Part shown: positions 56,125 to 64,000 of the stretch, one piece after another
Position numbering within the stretch: position 1 is the first letter of the stretch
Layout: every line of letters starts with the position of its first letter
From: an uncultured Pelagibacteraceae bacterium
GTDB lineage: Bacteria > Pseudomonadota > Alphaproteobacteria > Pelagibacterales > Pelagibacteraceae
Assembly (NCBI GenBank): GCA_902518185.1
Contig: CABYFG010000003.1
Location: 62,001 to 126,000, forward strand
DNA: 64,000 nt
Direction: 5' to 3'
Position numbers and translations under genes: made by a program
Notes under the pieces: generated by a model
Databases searched by the model: none
Told to the model about the DNA's origin: nothing
Seen by the model: the letters and a program-made list of their open reading frames with translations, nothing else

Positions 56125-57311
56125 TTAATTGAGGACTTTTGTTTAATACCATCTAGAAATTTAATACATTTTTCAATTTCACTTAATTCAATAAACTCAT
56201 CAACCTTATGAGCTTGCTCAATTGATCCTGGTCCACATACTACTGTGCTCATGCCAATTTCCTGAAATAAACCTGCTTCAGTCCCAAACGAAACAACATT
56301 ACGTGAATTATCTCCAGTTAAACTTGAAACGAATTCACAAGCCTCGGAGTTCTTAACACGATTAAATCCAATTATTTCTCCAATAATCTGTTTTCTAATA
56401 TTTGACTTAGGAAACACTTTTCTCATTTCAGGTAGAAGAACTTTCTCTGCAAATTCGTCAATCTTCTGATTAAGAAATATTCCATCTTCTTTTATAACAG
56501 GTCTCGTCTCCCAATTAATATGACATTTGTCAGCAATAACATTATGGGCTATTCCTCCAAATATCCCTCCAACTTGCAACGTTGAAAAAGGAGGATCAAA
56601 AATTGAATCTGTAGGTGCACGTTTTTTAAGCTCTTCTCTTAGTTCTATTAATTTATTCGCATATTTAGCAGCATACTCAACTGCACTAACACCTTTTTGT
56701 GGCTGAGAACTATGACCTGCCAAGCCCTCAAAGTAAGTTGTATATTCATAACACCCTTTGTGGGCATCTATAATTTTCATTTTTGTGGGTTCACCAACAA
56801 TACAAATTCCATCTTGAATTTTTCTTTTTTTCAATTCCTTAATCAGAATAGGAGCACCTATACATGCAGTTTCTTCATCAAAAGTTAATGAGTAATGTAT
56901 ATCTCTTTGTAAACTTTGTTTTGAATAAACTGGTGCAAAAGCTAATGCACAAGCAATAAATCCTTTCATATCACATGCACCTCGTCCGAAAAGTTTATTG
57001 TCTTTAATAGTTGCAATAAAAGGATTTGTACTCCAACTTTTTGAGACTGGAACAGTATCAGTATGTCCAGATAAAATTATTGGCTTAATCCCATTGGATT
57101 TTTTTGCTTTTATTGTTGCAAAAAGGTTAACTCTTTTTTTTTCATCATCATAGGTTTTAAAAGATGACGCTCCATGCTTATTAAGAATTTCTTCACAATA
57201 ATTTATTAAATTTGAATTATCCTCACCTGAAATAGTTCTGAATCCTATTAGATCAGTTAAAATTTTAATTGAATTTGTATATATTTCCTTCAAATTAATT
57301 TCTGTACTCAT
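56121..57311 (-). CDS. argE: M20-family deacetylase, ArgE (acetylornithine deacetylase) type
   Basis: The 396-residue protein has the M20 metal motifs: ILSGHTDTVPVS (His ligand), LFGRGACDMKGFIACAL (bridging Asp), TFDEETACIGAP (catalytic Glu) and GPGSIEQAHKVDEFIEL (His ligand near the C terminus). The dimerisation domain has CYEYTTYFEGLAGHSSQPQKG split over residues about 187-207. Acetylornithine is the likely substrate, but N-acetylated diamino acids are related. It diverges from csaA with 29 bases between. Confidence 0.85.
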   Translation of the reverse strand: MSTEINLKEIYTNSIKILTDLIGFRTISGEDNSNLINYCEEILNKHGASSFKTYDDEKKRVNLFATIKAKKSNGIKPIILSGHTDTVPVSKSWSTNPFIATIKDNKLFGRGACDMKGFIACALAFAPVYSKQSLQRDIHYSLTFDEETACIGAPILIKELKKRKIQDGICIVGEPTKMKIIDAHKGCYEYTTYFEGLAGHSSQPQKGVSAVEYAAKYANKLIELREELKKRAPTDSIFDPPFSTLQVGGIFGGIAHNVIADKCHINWETRPVIKEDGIFLNQKIDEFAEKVLLPEMRKVFPKSNIRKQIIGEIIGFNRVKNSEACEFVSSLTGDNSRNVVSFGTEAGLFQEIGMSTVVCGPGSIEQAHKVDEFIELSEIEKCIKFLDGIKQKSSIN

Positions 57312-57340
57312 AGCTAATAATTATTATAAATACTGCATTT

Positions 57341-57682
57341 ATGAAAGAACAAATAACATATAATATTTTTGATAAAGTTGACATACGAGTGGGCACAGTA
57401 ATTTCTGTTAAAAAAAATGAAAAAGCTAGAAAACCCTCACTAGTAGTTGAAGTAGATTTTGGAGATGAAATTGGAATCAAACAATCATCGGCTCAGATTA
57501 CCCATTATTATAGTGAAGAAAATTTAATTGGAAAACAGGTCATAGGAGTTTGTAATTTTGCAGAAAAAAATATTGCTGGAGTTGTTTCACAAGTTCTCAT
57601 TTTAGGATCTATTGATAAAGAAGGTAAGGTAATTTTAGTTCATCCTTCCCAAAAATCTGAGAATGGTTTACCTGTCGCTTAA
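57341..57682 (+). CDS. csaA: CsaA-type tRNA-binding domain protein
   Basis: The 113-residue protein is a stand-alone tRNA-binding OB-fold: FDKVDIRVGTVISVKKNEKARKP, split over residues about 10-32, LVVEVDFGDEIGIKQSSAQIT, QVIGVCNFAEKNIAGVVSQVLILG split over residues about 67-90. This is the CsaA family, described as a protein-secretion chaperone-like dimer in Bacillus. Its bacterial role is not settled. It is 2 bases from the LysE-family gene downstream. Confidence 0.9.
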   Translation: MKEQITYNIFDKVDIRVGTVISVKKNEKARKPSLVVEVDFGDEIGIKQSSAQITHYYSEENLIGKQVIGVCNFAEKNIAGVVSQVLILGSIDKEGKVILVHPSQKSENGLPVA

Positions 57683-57684
57683 TA

Positions 57685-58275
57685 ATGCATCCAGAAATTT
57701 TATCAATCGCTTTGTTTTGGTTTGTCACAGCTTATACACCAGGTCCAAATAATGTTTTAGCATCTTACTCTGGTTTTAATTTTGGTATTACCAAAACTAT
57801 TCCACATATTCTTGGAGTAACATTAGGATTTACCTCACTGGTAATTTTTCTGACTATTGGACTGATTAATGTATTCAAGCTTTTTCCAATTATACAAACT
57901 ATTATTAAATATCTTGGAACAATTTTTTTAATTTATTTAGCCTACAAGATTGCAGCATCAAGCGCATCAGATAAAACTAAGAAGGAAAATCCTGTAAAAT
58001 TTATCGAGACTTTTCTCTTTCAATATCTTAATCCTAAGGGTGTGACTGTAGCAATAATTGTCGTTTCGACCTATGTAGAATTGGGTGAAAATTATATAAA
58101 TTATGCGACTCAAATAATCCTACTTGCTTTCTTATTTTCGTCAACAAGCATTACATTATGGACATTTATGGGTAAATTTTTAAGAAAATTTGCGACAAAT
58201 GATAAATTTATAAAGAACTTTAATTATGTTATGTCAAGCCTTCTTCTTTTGAGCATAATTACATTTTATATATAA
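57685..58275 (+). CDS. LysE/RhtB-family exporter
   Basis: The 196-residue membrane protein has about six helices with the family motif FVTAYTPGPNNVLASYSGFNFG in residues about 14-35 and FLFQYLNPKGVTVAII. It is the second LysE-type protein of the window and has the classic TPGPN, unlike the one at 29470. It is 2 bases after csaA and 3 before acnA. Substrate unknown. Confidence 0.88.
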   Translation: MHPEILSIALFWFVTAYTPGPNNVLASYSGFNFGITKTIPHILGVTLGFTSLVIFLTIGLINVFKLFPIIQTIIKYLGTIFLIYLAYKIAASSASDKTKKENPVKFIETFLFQYLNPKGVTVAIIVVSTYVELGENYINYATQIILLAFLFSSTSITLWTFMGKFLRKFATNDKFIKNFNYVMSSLLLLSIITFYI

Positions 58276-58278
58276 AGT

Positions 58279-60948
58279 ATGAAACCAGGAAATAAAAACT
58301 CATATAAATCTTTAAAAGATATAAATATAAATGGAAAGAATTTTAAATTTTTTTCACTTGTTGAAGCTGAAAAAAATGGGTTAACAGGTATATCGAAGTT
58401 ACCAAAATCGATAAAAGTGCTTCTTGAAAATCTCTTGAGATTTGAAGATGAATTAACTGTAAACAAAAATCAAATTGAAGCTATTAAAAGTTGGTTAAAA
58501 AATAAAAAATCAAAAACTGAAATAGCATACAGACCAGCTAGGGTTTTATTACAAGATTATACTGGAATTCCAGCTGTGGCTGATTTAGCTGCTATGCGTG
58601 AAGCTGTTAAAGAAAAAAACAAAGACCCAAATACTATAAATCCTCTCTCAGCGGTAGATTTAGTGATTGACCACTCAGTGCAAGTTGATCAATCCGCTAG
58701 GGAAGATTCTTTTGATAAAAATGTTGAAATAGAATTTAATAGAAATGGTGAGAGATATTCTTTTTTAAAATGGGGGCAACAAGCATTTAACAATTTTAGA
58801 ATAGTACCACCTGGAACTGGAATTTGTCACCAGGTAAATTTAGAATATTTGTCTAAAGTGGTTTGGAGTGAGGACCATAATAATGAAAGCTATTTATTTC
58901 CTGATACATTAGTTGGCACTGACAGTCATACTACAATGGTTAATGGTCTTTCAGTTTTAGGTTGGGGTGTAGGAGGTATTGAGGCAGAGGCAGGCATGTT
59001 AGGCCAACCAATTTCAATGCTTATCCCGGAGGTAATTGGTTTTGAAATTAAAAATAAAATGCCTGAGGGAACAACGGCAACAGATTTGGTTTTAACAGTA
59101 GTCAAAATGCTTAGAGACAAAGGTGTTGTCGGTAAATTTGTGGAATTTTTTGGTGAGGGATTAAAAAATTTAACTTTAGCTGATCGGGCAACTATTGCCA
59201 ATATGGCTCCAGAATATGGAGCTACATGTGGTTTTTTTCCTATTGATAATGAAACATTAAAATATTTAAAGTTTTCTGGAAGAGATCAATTGACCATAAA
59301 AATAGTTGAGGAGTATGCAAAAGCTCAAGGACTATGGGCGAGTAATGACATGGTTTTTACAGATACTTTATCTTTAGATATGTCAACTATTGTACCTACT
59401 ATCTCAGGCCCAAGAAGACCCCAAGATAAAGTATTGTTAAATGATGCATCAGATAATTTTAAAAAAAGTTTCACTGATATTACAAATAAAAAAAATTTTT
59501 CGATTTCAAAAGTAAAAGATACACAATATGATATTAAAGATGGCTCAATTTTAATCGCTGCAATAACTTCTTGCACAAATACTTCAAACCCAAACGTGTT
59601 AATAGGTGCTGGTTTATTAGCTAAAAAAGCTGTTGAGTTAGGTCTTACGGTTAAACCATGGGTTAAAACCTCATTGGCACCAGGATCCCAAGTGGTAACT
59701 GACTATCTAGAAAAAGCAGGTTTAAACATTTATTTAGATAAATTAGGATTTAATTTAGTTGGGTACGGTTGTACTACTTGCATTGGAAATTCAGGACCTT
59801 TACCTGATAATATTGTCGAAGCTATTAAAAAAGAAAATATTTATGCTGTCTCTGTTTTGTCTGGAAATAGAAACTTCGAGGGACGAATTTCACCTCACAT
59901 TAAGGCAAATTACTTAGCTTCACCGCCATTGGTTGTAGCTTATGCTTTGGCTGGTCATATGGCTTTTGATTTATATAAAGATTCTTTAGGGAAAGATAAA
60001 AATGGTAGAAAAATATACTTGAAGGATATTTGGCCATCAAATAAAGAAATTGAAGAGACATTGAAATCAGCACTGAACCCTGAAATGTTTGTTAAGAGAT
60101 ATTCAAATATTGCAGAAGGCCCTAAACAGTGGCAAAAAATTAAGACTGAAAAAAGTAGTATTTATAATTGGGAAGAAAATTCAACTTATGTGAAAAAACC
60201 TCCTTTCTTTGATAATTTATCTGAAAAACCAGAGGGATTTAAAAAAATAAAAGATGCAAGACCATTATTGATTTTAGGAGACATGGTCACTACTGATCAT
60301 ATTTCTCCCGCAGGAAATATTCAAAAAAATAGCCCAACAGGTGAGTATTTTATGAAACATCAGATTTTACCTAAAGACTATAACTCTTATGGTTCTAGGC
60401 GAGGTAATCATGAAGTTATGATGAGGGGAACTTTTGCAAATATTAGAATTAGAAATGAAATGGCTCCAGGGACTGAGGGAGGGTTCACAAAGTTGTACCC
60501 TGAGGAGAAAGTAATGCCAATTTATGACGCTGTTATTGAATATAAAAAAAGAGGCACAGACTTAGTAGTAATCGGTGGAAAAGAATATGGAACCGGATCC
60601 TCAAGAGACTGGGCCGCCAAAGGTACAAAATTATTGGGAGTTAAAGCTGTAATAGCTGAAAGTTTTGAGAGAATTCATAGATCAAATTTAATTGGTATGG
60701 GAATTTTGCCTCTCCAATTTATAAGTAAAATGAATAGAAAAAATTTAAAGCTTAATGGATCTGAATTGATAACTGTAGTAGATATTGAAAATGGAATTAA
60801 TCCCTCTGATATTGTAAAAATTGAAATAAAATATTCATCAGGTGAATTAAAAAAGATTGAAACATTGTGTCGAATAGATACTAAGAACGAACTTGAGTAT
60901 TACAAAAATGGAGGAATTCTTCAATACGTTTTACGTAATATGATTTAA
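58279..60948 (+). CDS. acnA: Aconitate hydratase
   Basis: The 889-residue protein isomerises citrate to isocitrate in the TCA cycle. It is of AcnA/IRP type. Motifs are RVLLQDYTGIPAVADLAAMR, DHSVQVDQSAR, GTDSHTTMVNGLSVLGWGVGG split over residues about 213-233, and the [4Fe-4S] ligands: Cys in AAITSCTNTSNPNV and the pair in GYGCTTCIGNSGPLP. The swivel domain has GGKEYGTGSSRDWAAKG and IGMGILPLQF. Full length. Confidence 0.97.
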   Translation: MKPGNKNSYKSLKDININGKNFKFFSLVEAEKNGLTGISKLPKSIKVLLENLLRFEDELTVNKNQIEAIKSWLKNKKSKTEIAYRPARVLLQDYTGIPAVADLAAMREAVKEKNKDPNTINPLSAVDLVIDHSVQVDQSAREDSFDKNVEIEFNRNGERYSFLKWGQQAFNNFRIVPPGTGICHQVNLEYLSKVVWSEDHNNESYLFPDTLVGTDSHTTMVNGLSVLGWGVGGIEAEAGMLGQPISMLIPEVIGFEIKNKMPEGTTATDLVLTVVKMLRDKGVVGKFVEFFGEGLKNLTLADRATIANMAPEYGATCGFFPIDNETLKYLKFSGRDQLTIKIVEEYAKAQGLWASNDMVFTDTLSLDMSTIVPTISGPRRPQDKVLLNDASDNFKKSFTDITNKKNFSISKVKDTQYDIKDGSILIAAITSCTNTSNPNVLIGAGLLAKKAVELGLTVKPWVKTSLAPGSQVVTDYLEKAGLNIYLDKLGFNLVGYGCTTCIGNSGPLPDNIVEAIKKENIYAVSVLSGNRNFEGRISPHIKANYLASPPLVVAYALAGHMAFDLYKDSLGKDKNGRKIYLKDIWPSNKEIEETLKSALNPEMFVKRYSNIAEGPKQWQKIKTEKSSIYNWEENSTYVKKPPFFDNLSEKPEGFKKIKDARPLLILGDMVTTDHISPAGNIQKNSPTGEYFMKHQILPKDYNSYGSRRGNHEVMMRGTFANIRIRNEMAPGTEGGFTKLYPEEKVMPIYDAVIEYKKRGTDLVVIGGKEYGTGSSRDWAAKGTKLLGVKAVIAESFERIHRSNLIGMGILPLQFISKMNRKNLKLNGSELITVVDIENGINPSDIVKIEIKYSSGELKKIETLCRIDTKNELEYYKNGGILQYVLRNMI

Positions 60949-60950
60949 TC

Positions 60951-61595
60951 ATGGATGAGGACATAGCGATAATAGAGACTAACACTCGAAAAGAGAAAAT
61001 TAAAATTTTTTTTATCAAAAATAAAAAAATTCTATTTTTTTTTATTTCATTAGCAGTTTTTTTGTTGATTGGTTTTTTTGGTTATGGTGAATATGTAAAA
61101 AAAAAAAAGATTGAAATTTCGGATTTTTATAATTCAACGATTATTTATTATTCTGATCAAAACAAAGAGAAAACTACAAATAAATTAATAGAGATAGTTT
61201 ATAAAAAAGATCCAACTTATTCACCACTTTCACTGTATTTTATTATAGATAACCAATTAATTGATGATAAACCAAAAATTAATGAATTATTTCAAGTGTT
61301 GATTGATGAAACAAAATTAGAAAGTGAAATAAAAAATTTAATAATCTACAAAAAAGCTTTATATAACGCTGATCAAATTGATGAAAATAACTTACTTGAA
61401 ATGTTAAACCCCTTAATTAACTCTGAAAGTATATGGAAATCTCATGCATTATATATTTTAGCAGAATATTTTTATGCAAAAAATGAGAAACAAAAATCTA
61501 AGGAATTTTTTAGTAAGATTATCAATACAATTAATGCAAACCAAGACATAGTTCGAGAAGCACAAAAAAGACTTAATAGAGATTTAAGTGATTAA
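60951..61595 (+). CDS. Membrane-anchored TPR-like protein (YfgM/DUF2659-like)
   Basis: The 214-residue protein has a cytoplasmic basic N terminus, one membrane helix (about residues 28-48, ILFFFISLAVFLLIGFFGY) and a periplasmic helix-rich domain with a TPR-like end (KSHALYILAEYFYAKNEKQKSKEFF, split over residues about 160-184). It is in the position of YfgM, immediately before BamB. YfgM-like proteins assist periplasmic chaperone networks at the Sec translocon. It overlaps bamB by 8 bases. Confidence 0.65.
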   Translation: MDEDIAIIETNTRKEKIKIFFIKNKKILFFFISLAVFLLIGFFGYGEYVKKKKIEISDFYNSTIIYYSDQNKEKTTNKLIEIVYKKDPTYSPLSLYFIIDNQLIDDKPKINELFQVLIDETKLESEIKNLIIYKKALYNADQIDENNLLEMLNPLINSESIWKSHALYILAEYFYAKNEKQKSKEFFSKIINTINANQDIVREAQKRLNRDLSD

Positions 61596-62886
61596 TTATC
61601 TAAAGTTGTTGGTTTTTGTTTTTTTATTTTCATGTTCTTTAGGAGATGTGGGTGGATTTTGGACAAAGGAAAAGGATTTGAAAAACGAAAGACTTGAATT
61701 TAAACCTTTATTTGAAAAAGATAAATTTTCTTCACAAGAATTTAATACTAATTTTGTTTTTTCACTAAGTAAAAAGGATATTAAATTAAATAACAATTCA
61801 GAAATCAATAACAATGATGGCTATGTTTTGTTTGATGGTGTGTTGCAAAAAATACAAAAGTATAATTTTTCTAAAATCAAAAATTTTTATTCTCAAGAGC
61901 CCAGTTTAATATTTTTAAATGATAATATAATTTTTTTTGATGACAGTGGATCAATTTTAAGTTTTGATAAAAATAGTAAACTTACTTGGAAAATAAATAA
62001 TTACTCTAAATCCGAGAAAAAAATAGGTCCCTTGATATCGATGATTGAAAATAAAGGTCAGCTATATGTCTCAGATAATCTTTCAAAATTTTATAAAGTA
62101 GATATTAAAGATAAGAAAATAGTTTGGTCTAAGAAAAATGAAATACCTTTTAATTCCAAGATTAAATTTTATGAGGATAAGATTTATATAGTTGATACAA
62201 ATAATGACTTAAATTGTTTTTCAGCACTTAATGGAAATCTTTTATGGAAACATACGACTGAAAAATCCTTTATCAATTCATCAAAAAAACTCTCTATTTT
62301 AATTAAAGATAAACTTGTAATTTTTTCGAATTCTTTAGGAGACATAACAGCAGTTAATGCAAATAACGGATCTCTAGTTTGGCAAAAATTTACACAAAAC
62401 TCAAAGATTTATGAGGATATTATGACTTTAAAAACTTCAAATTTGATTGAAGACAATGGATCAATTTATTTTTCTAATAACAAAAATCAGTTTTATTCTC
62501 TTGATTTAAATACTGGAATTATAAATTGGATACAGGATATTAATTCAAATATTAAGCCAGCTGTTATCGGAAAATTTATATTCACAATTTCACTTGATGG
62601 TTATTTTTTTATAATTGAAAAGGACACTGGAAATATCTTGAGAATTACTGATGTTTTCAAACAATTAAAGATAAATAAAAATGAAATTATTCAACCAACA
62701 GGTTTTATTTTTAATCACAAAAATCTTTTTATTTCTACATCTGAAGGAAAATTAATCATTGTAAATATAAAAACCGGTAAAGTACAAAATATTTTAAAAA
62801 TTAGTAATGATATAATTTCAAGACCATTTGTTCAAAATAAAAAAATGTATTTAATAAAAGATAATTCCATAATAAAATTGAATTAA
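61588..62886 (+). CDS. bamB: BamB-like outer-membrane assembly lipoprotein (PQQ-type beta-propeller)
   Basis: The 432-residue protein starts at GTG 61588 and has a lipoprotein signal with Cys16 (LFSCSLGD). The rest is a beta-propeller with recurrent blade motifs ending in W or G-x-L-x-W: KLTWKINN, KIVWSKKNE, GNLLWKHTTE, GSLVWQKFTQ, GIINWIQDI. This matches BamB of the BAM complex. It is longer than E. coli BamB by about 40 residues, mostly in the N-terminal region. It shares its final base with the cupin-like gene. Confidence 0.83.
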   Translation: MINYLKLLVFVFLFSCSLGDVGGFWTKEKDLKNERLEFKPLFEKDKFSSQEFNTNFVFSLSKKDIKLNNNSEINNNDGYVLFDGVLQKIQKYNFSKIKNFYSQEPSLIFLNDNIIFFDDSGSILSFDKNSKLTWKINNYSKSEKKIGPLISMIENKGQLYVSDNLSKFYKVDIKDKKIVWSKKNEIPFNSKIKFYEDKIYIVDTNNDLNCFSALNGNLLWKHTTEKSFINSSKKLSILIKDKLVIFSNSLGDITAVNANNGSLVWQKFTQNSKIYEDIMTLKTSNLIEDNGSIYFSNNKNQFYSLDLNTGIINWIQDINSNIKPAVIGKFIFTISLDGYFFIIEKDTGNILRITDVFKQLKINKNEIIQPTGFIFNHKNLFISTSEGKLIIVNIKTGKVQNILKISNDIISRPFVQNKKMYLIKDNSIIKLN

Positions 62887-63332
62887 TGTTTCTTAAATTT
62901 CTTGAAAAAATAGGTAGAAAAAAAATAGTCCTTGATAGAGGACCATCACATCCAAGATTTGATTTAGCAAAACCATGGATGAACAGATATTACCTAATTT
63001 TCAGACACAGACCTAAATGGTTTCCTTTTAATATTTTGATTCATGAAATGCTAGCTGATGACCATGGTGATGGCATACATAATCATCTTTTTCCCTACAT
63101 TACTATTGTTATAAGAGGTGGTTACTGGGAGACTACTAAAAAAGGGAGGTTTTGGAGACAGCCAGGTTACATAGGATTTAGATCTGCCAATGCATATCAC
63201 AGGGTTGATTTAGAGCCTGGAACTAAACCGATGACTATTTTTATTTCTGGTCCATTTGGCTTGAGGAAGGGTCCTAGATCAGAATATGGTATTGATTTTA
63301 AATCTAAAAAAAATGATGCCAAAAAATCTTGA
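62886..63332 (+). CDS. Cupin-fold protein of unknown function
   Basis: The 148-residue protein has a cupin-type metal-binding segment with GDGIHNHLFPYITIVIRGGYWE split over residues about 58-79 and a second conserved region FRSANAYHRVDLEPG with His. The C-terminal FISGPFGLRKGPRSEYGID resembles proteins annotated as cysteine dioxygenase-like or hypothetical cupins. The reaction is unknown. It is sandwiched between bamB (1-base overlap) and zapE (20-base overlap). Confidence 0.65.
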   Translation: MFLKFLEKIGRKKIVLDRGPSHPRFDLAKPWMNRYYLIFRHRPKWFPFNILIHEMLADDHGDGIHNHLFPYITIVIRGGYWETTKKGRFWRQPGYIGFRSANAYHRVDLEPGTKPMTIFISGPFGLRKGPRSEYGIDFKSKKNDAKKS

Positions 63333-64000
63333 GGACAAATTTAGATTATTTTGTAATTCAAAAAATTTAGAAATTAATCAAAATCAAATTATAACTATTC
63401 AAAAACTTGAGGATTTTTATAGTAAAAATTTTCATTCATCAATCTTTGAATTTTTAAAAAAAAAAAATCATAAAAAAGGATTTTACCTTCACGGAGGTGT
63501 TGGTGTTGGAAAAACGATGATCATGGATTTTTTTTATGATCTTATTTCTAAAAGAAAACTTAGACTTCACTTTAATGAATTTATGTTAAACTTTCATGAT
63601 TTTGTCCATGAAAATAAGACTAAAGAGGATGAAAATATTATTAATTTATTTGTTAAAGATCTTAAATCAAAAGCTTCGTTAATATTTTTTGATGAATTTC
63701 AAGTCACAAATATAGTAGATGCTATGATATTGGGAAAATTATTTGATAAAATATTTAGTGAGAATATAAAGATAATTATTACCTCTAATATTACAATCTC
63801 AGAATTATATAAAGATGGTCTACAACGAGATCAATTCAAACCTTTTATTGAGATTATGAAAAAAAAGACAGTCGAACACGAGCTTATTATTGAAGATGAT
63901 TACCGAAAATCAAAAGAAAATCAAAATGATAGGTACTTCTTCCCACTAAACCAAGAAAGTAATTTTAAAATGAATAAATTTTTTAGAATTATTTCAAAGG
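63313..64000 (+). CDS. zapE: AFG1/ZapE-family ATPase, 5' part (3' end outside window)
   Basis: The frame starting at ATG 63313 (or 63316) stays open to the right edge, giving the first 229 residues. The Walker A is GFYLHGGVGVGKTMIMDFFY in residues about 57-76, followed by LRLHFNEFMLNFHDFVHE, Walker B LIFFDEFQV and SNITISELYKDGLQRDQFKPF, split over residues about 160-180. These are diagnostic of AFG1/ZapE ATPases (ZapE acts on Z-rings in E. coli; mitochondrial Lace1 homologue). It overlaps the cupin gene by 20 bases. Confidence 0.9.
   Translation, partial: MMPKNLEDKFRLFCNSKNLEINQNQIITIQKLEDFYSKNFHSSIFEFLKKKNHKKGFYLHGGVGVGKTMIMDFFYDLISKRKLRLHFNEFMLNFHDFVHENKTKEDENIINLFVKDLKSKASLIFFDEFQVTNIVDAMILGKLFDKIFSENIKIIITSNITISELYKDGLQRDQFKPFIEIMKKKTVEHELIIEDDYRKSKENQNDRYFFPLNQESNFKMNKFFRIISK

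Overview
The window looks like a piece of a Pelagibacterales (SAR11-type) alphaproteobacterial chromosome. The reasons are a very low GC content, overlapping or 1-10 base gene junctions almost everywhere, a circularly permuted two-piece tmRNA as in alphaproteobacteria, ThyX instead of ThyA, and a transporter-heavy gene set built around periplasmic binding proteins. No tRNA, rRNA, insertion sequence, phage gene or CRISPR array was seen. The only stretch over 300 bases without a protein gene (2644-2970) holds the tmRNA.

Layout. 1-6129: the 3' end of ppdK, then an accessory-looking set (methyltransferase, sulfotransferase-like protein, GT-C-like membrane protein, GT2 glycosyltransferase) surrounding the tmRNA gene and thyX. 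6174-11550: mrp on the minus strand, then hflK-hflC-DUF2065-degP-miaA (membrane and envelope protein quality control, tRNA modification). 11600-22376: ilvB-ilvN-ilvC-leuA (branched-chain amino acid synthesis) running directly into mreB-mreC-mreD-mrdA-rodA (the rod elongation machinery). 22428-26782: small-molecule enzymes (DadA-like oxidoreductase, EamA transporter, D-2-hydroxyacid dehydrogenase, HDAC-fold amidohydrolase, MsrB). 26832-28803: an inverse-autotransporter-type beta-barrel with no passenger, a secreted protein of unknown family and a small membrane protein.

29470-43465 is dominated by two branched-chain/amide-type ABC importers. The first (binding protein, LivH, a novel periplasmic protein, LivM, LivG, LivF) runs through azlCD, a glutarate 2-hydroxylase (glaH) and a ProC-family reductase into the second (LivG, LivF, LivH, LivM). 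The second system's binding protein converges on it from the minus strand. 43608-50066: an Asp/Glu-racemase-fold protein and an ectoine-hydrolase-like M24 protein behind a 16-bp perfect inverted repeat, then a PotABCD-type importer. 50079-57311: a FadN-type beta-oxidation fusion, a cyclophilin, a putative secreted zinc peptidase, an agmatinase/guanidinobutyrase-family ureohydrolase, an aldehyde dehydrogenase and an ArgE-family deacetylase. 57341-64000: CsaA, a LysE exporter, aconitase, a YfgM-like protein, BamB, a cupin-like protein and the 5' part of zapE.

Taken together, the middle of the window suggests import and catabolism of nitrogen-rich small molecules (amino acids, amides, polyamines, possibly ectoine-like osmolytes), with carbon entering the TCA cycle through 2-oxoglutarate-linked and acyl-CoA steps. 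Substrate assignments are inference from family membership. The most unusual items are the passenger-less inverse autotransporter with its secreted neighbour, the periplasmic protein embedded in the Liv operon, the inverted repeat before the EutA/DoeA-like pair, the short-tag permuted tmRNA, and glaH set inside a transporter array.
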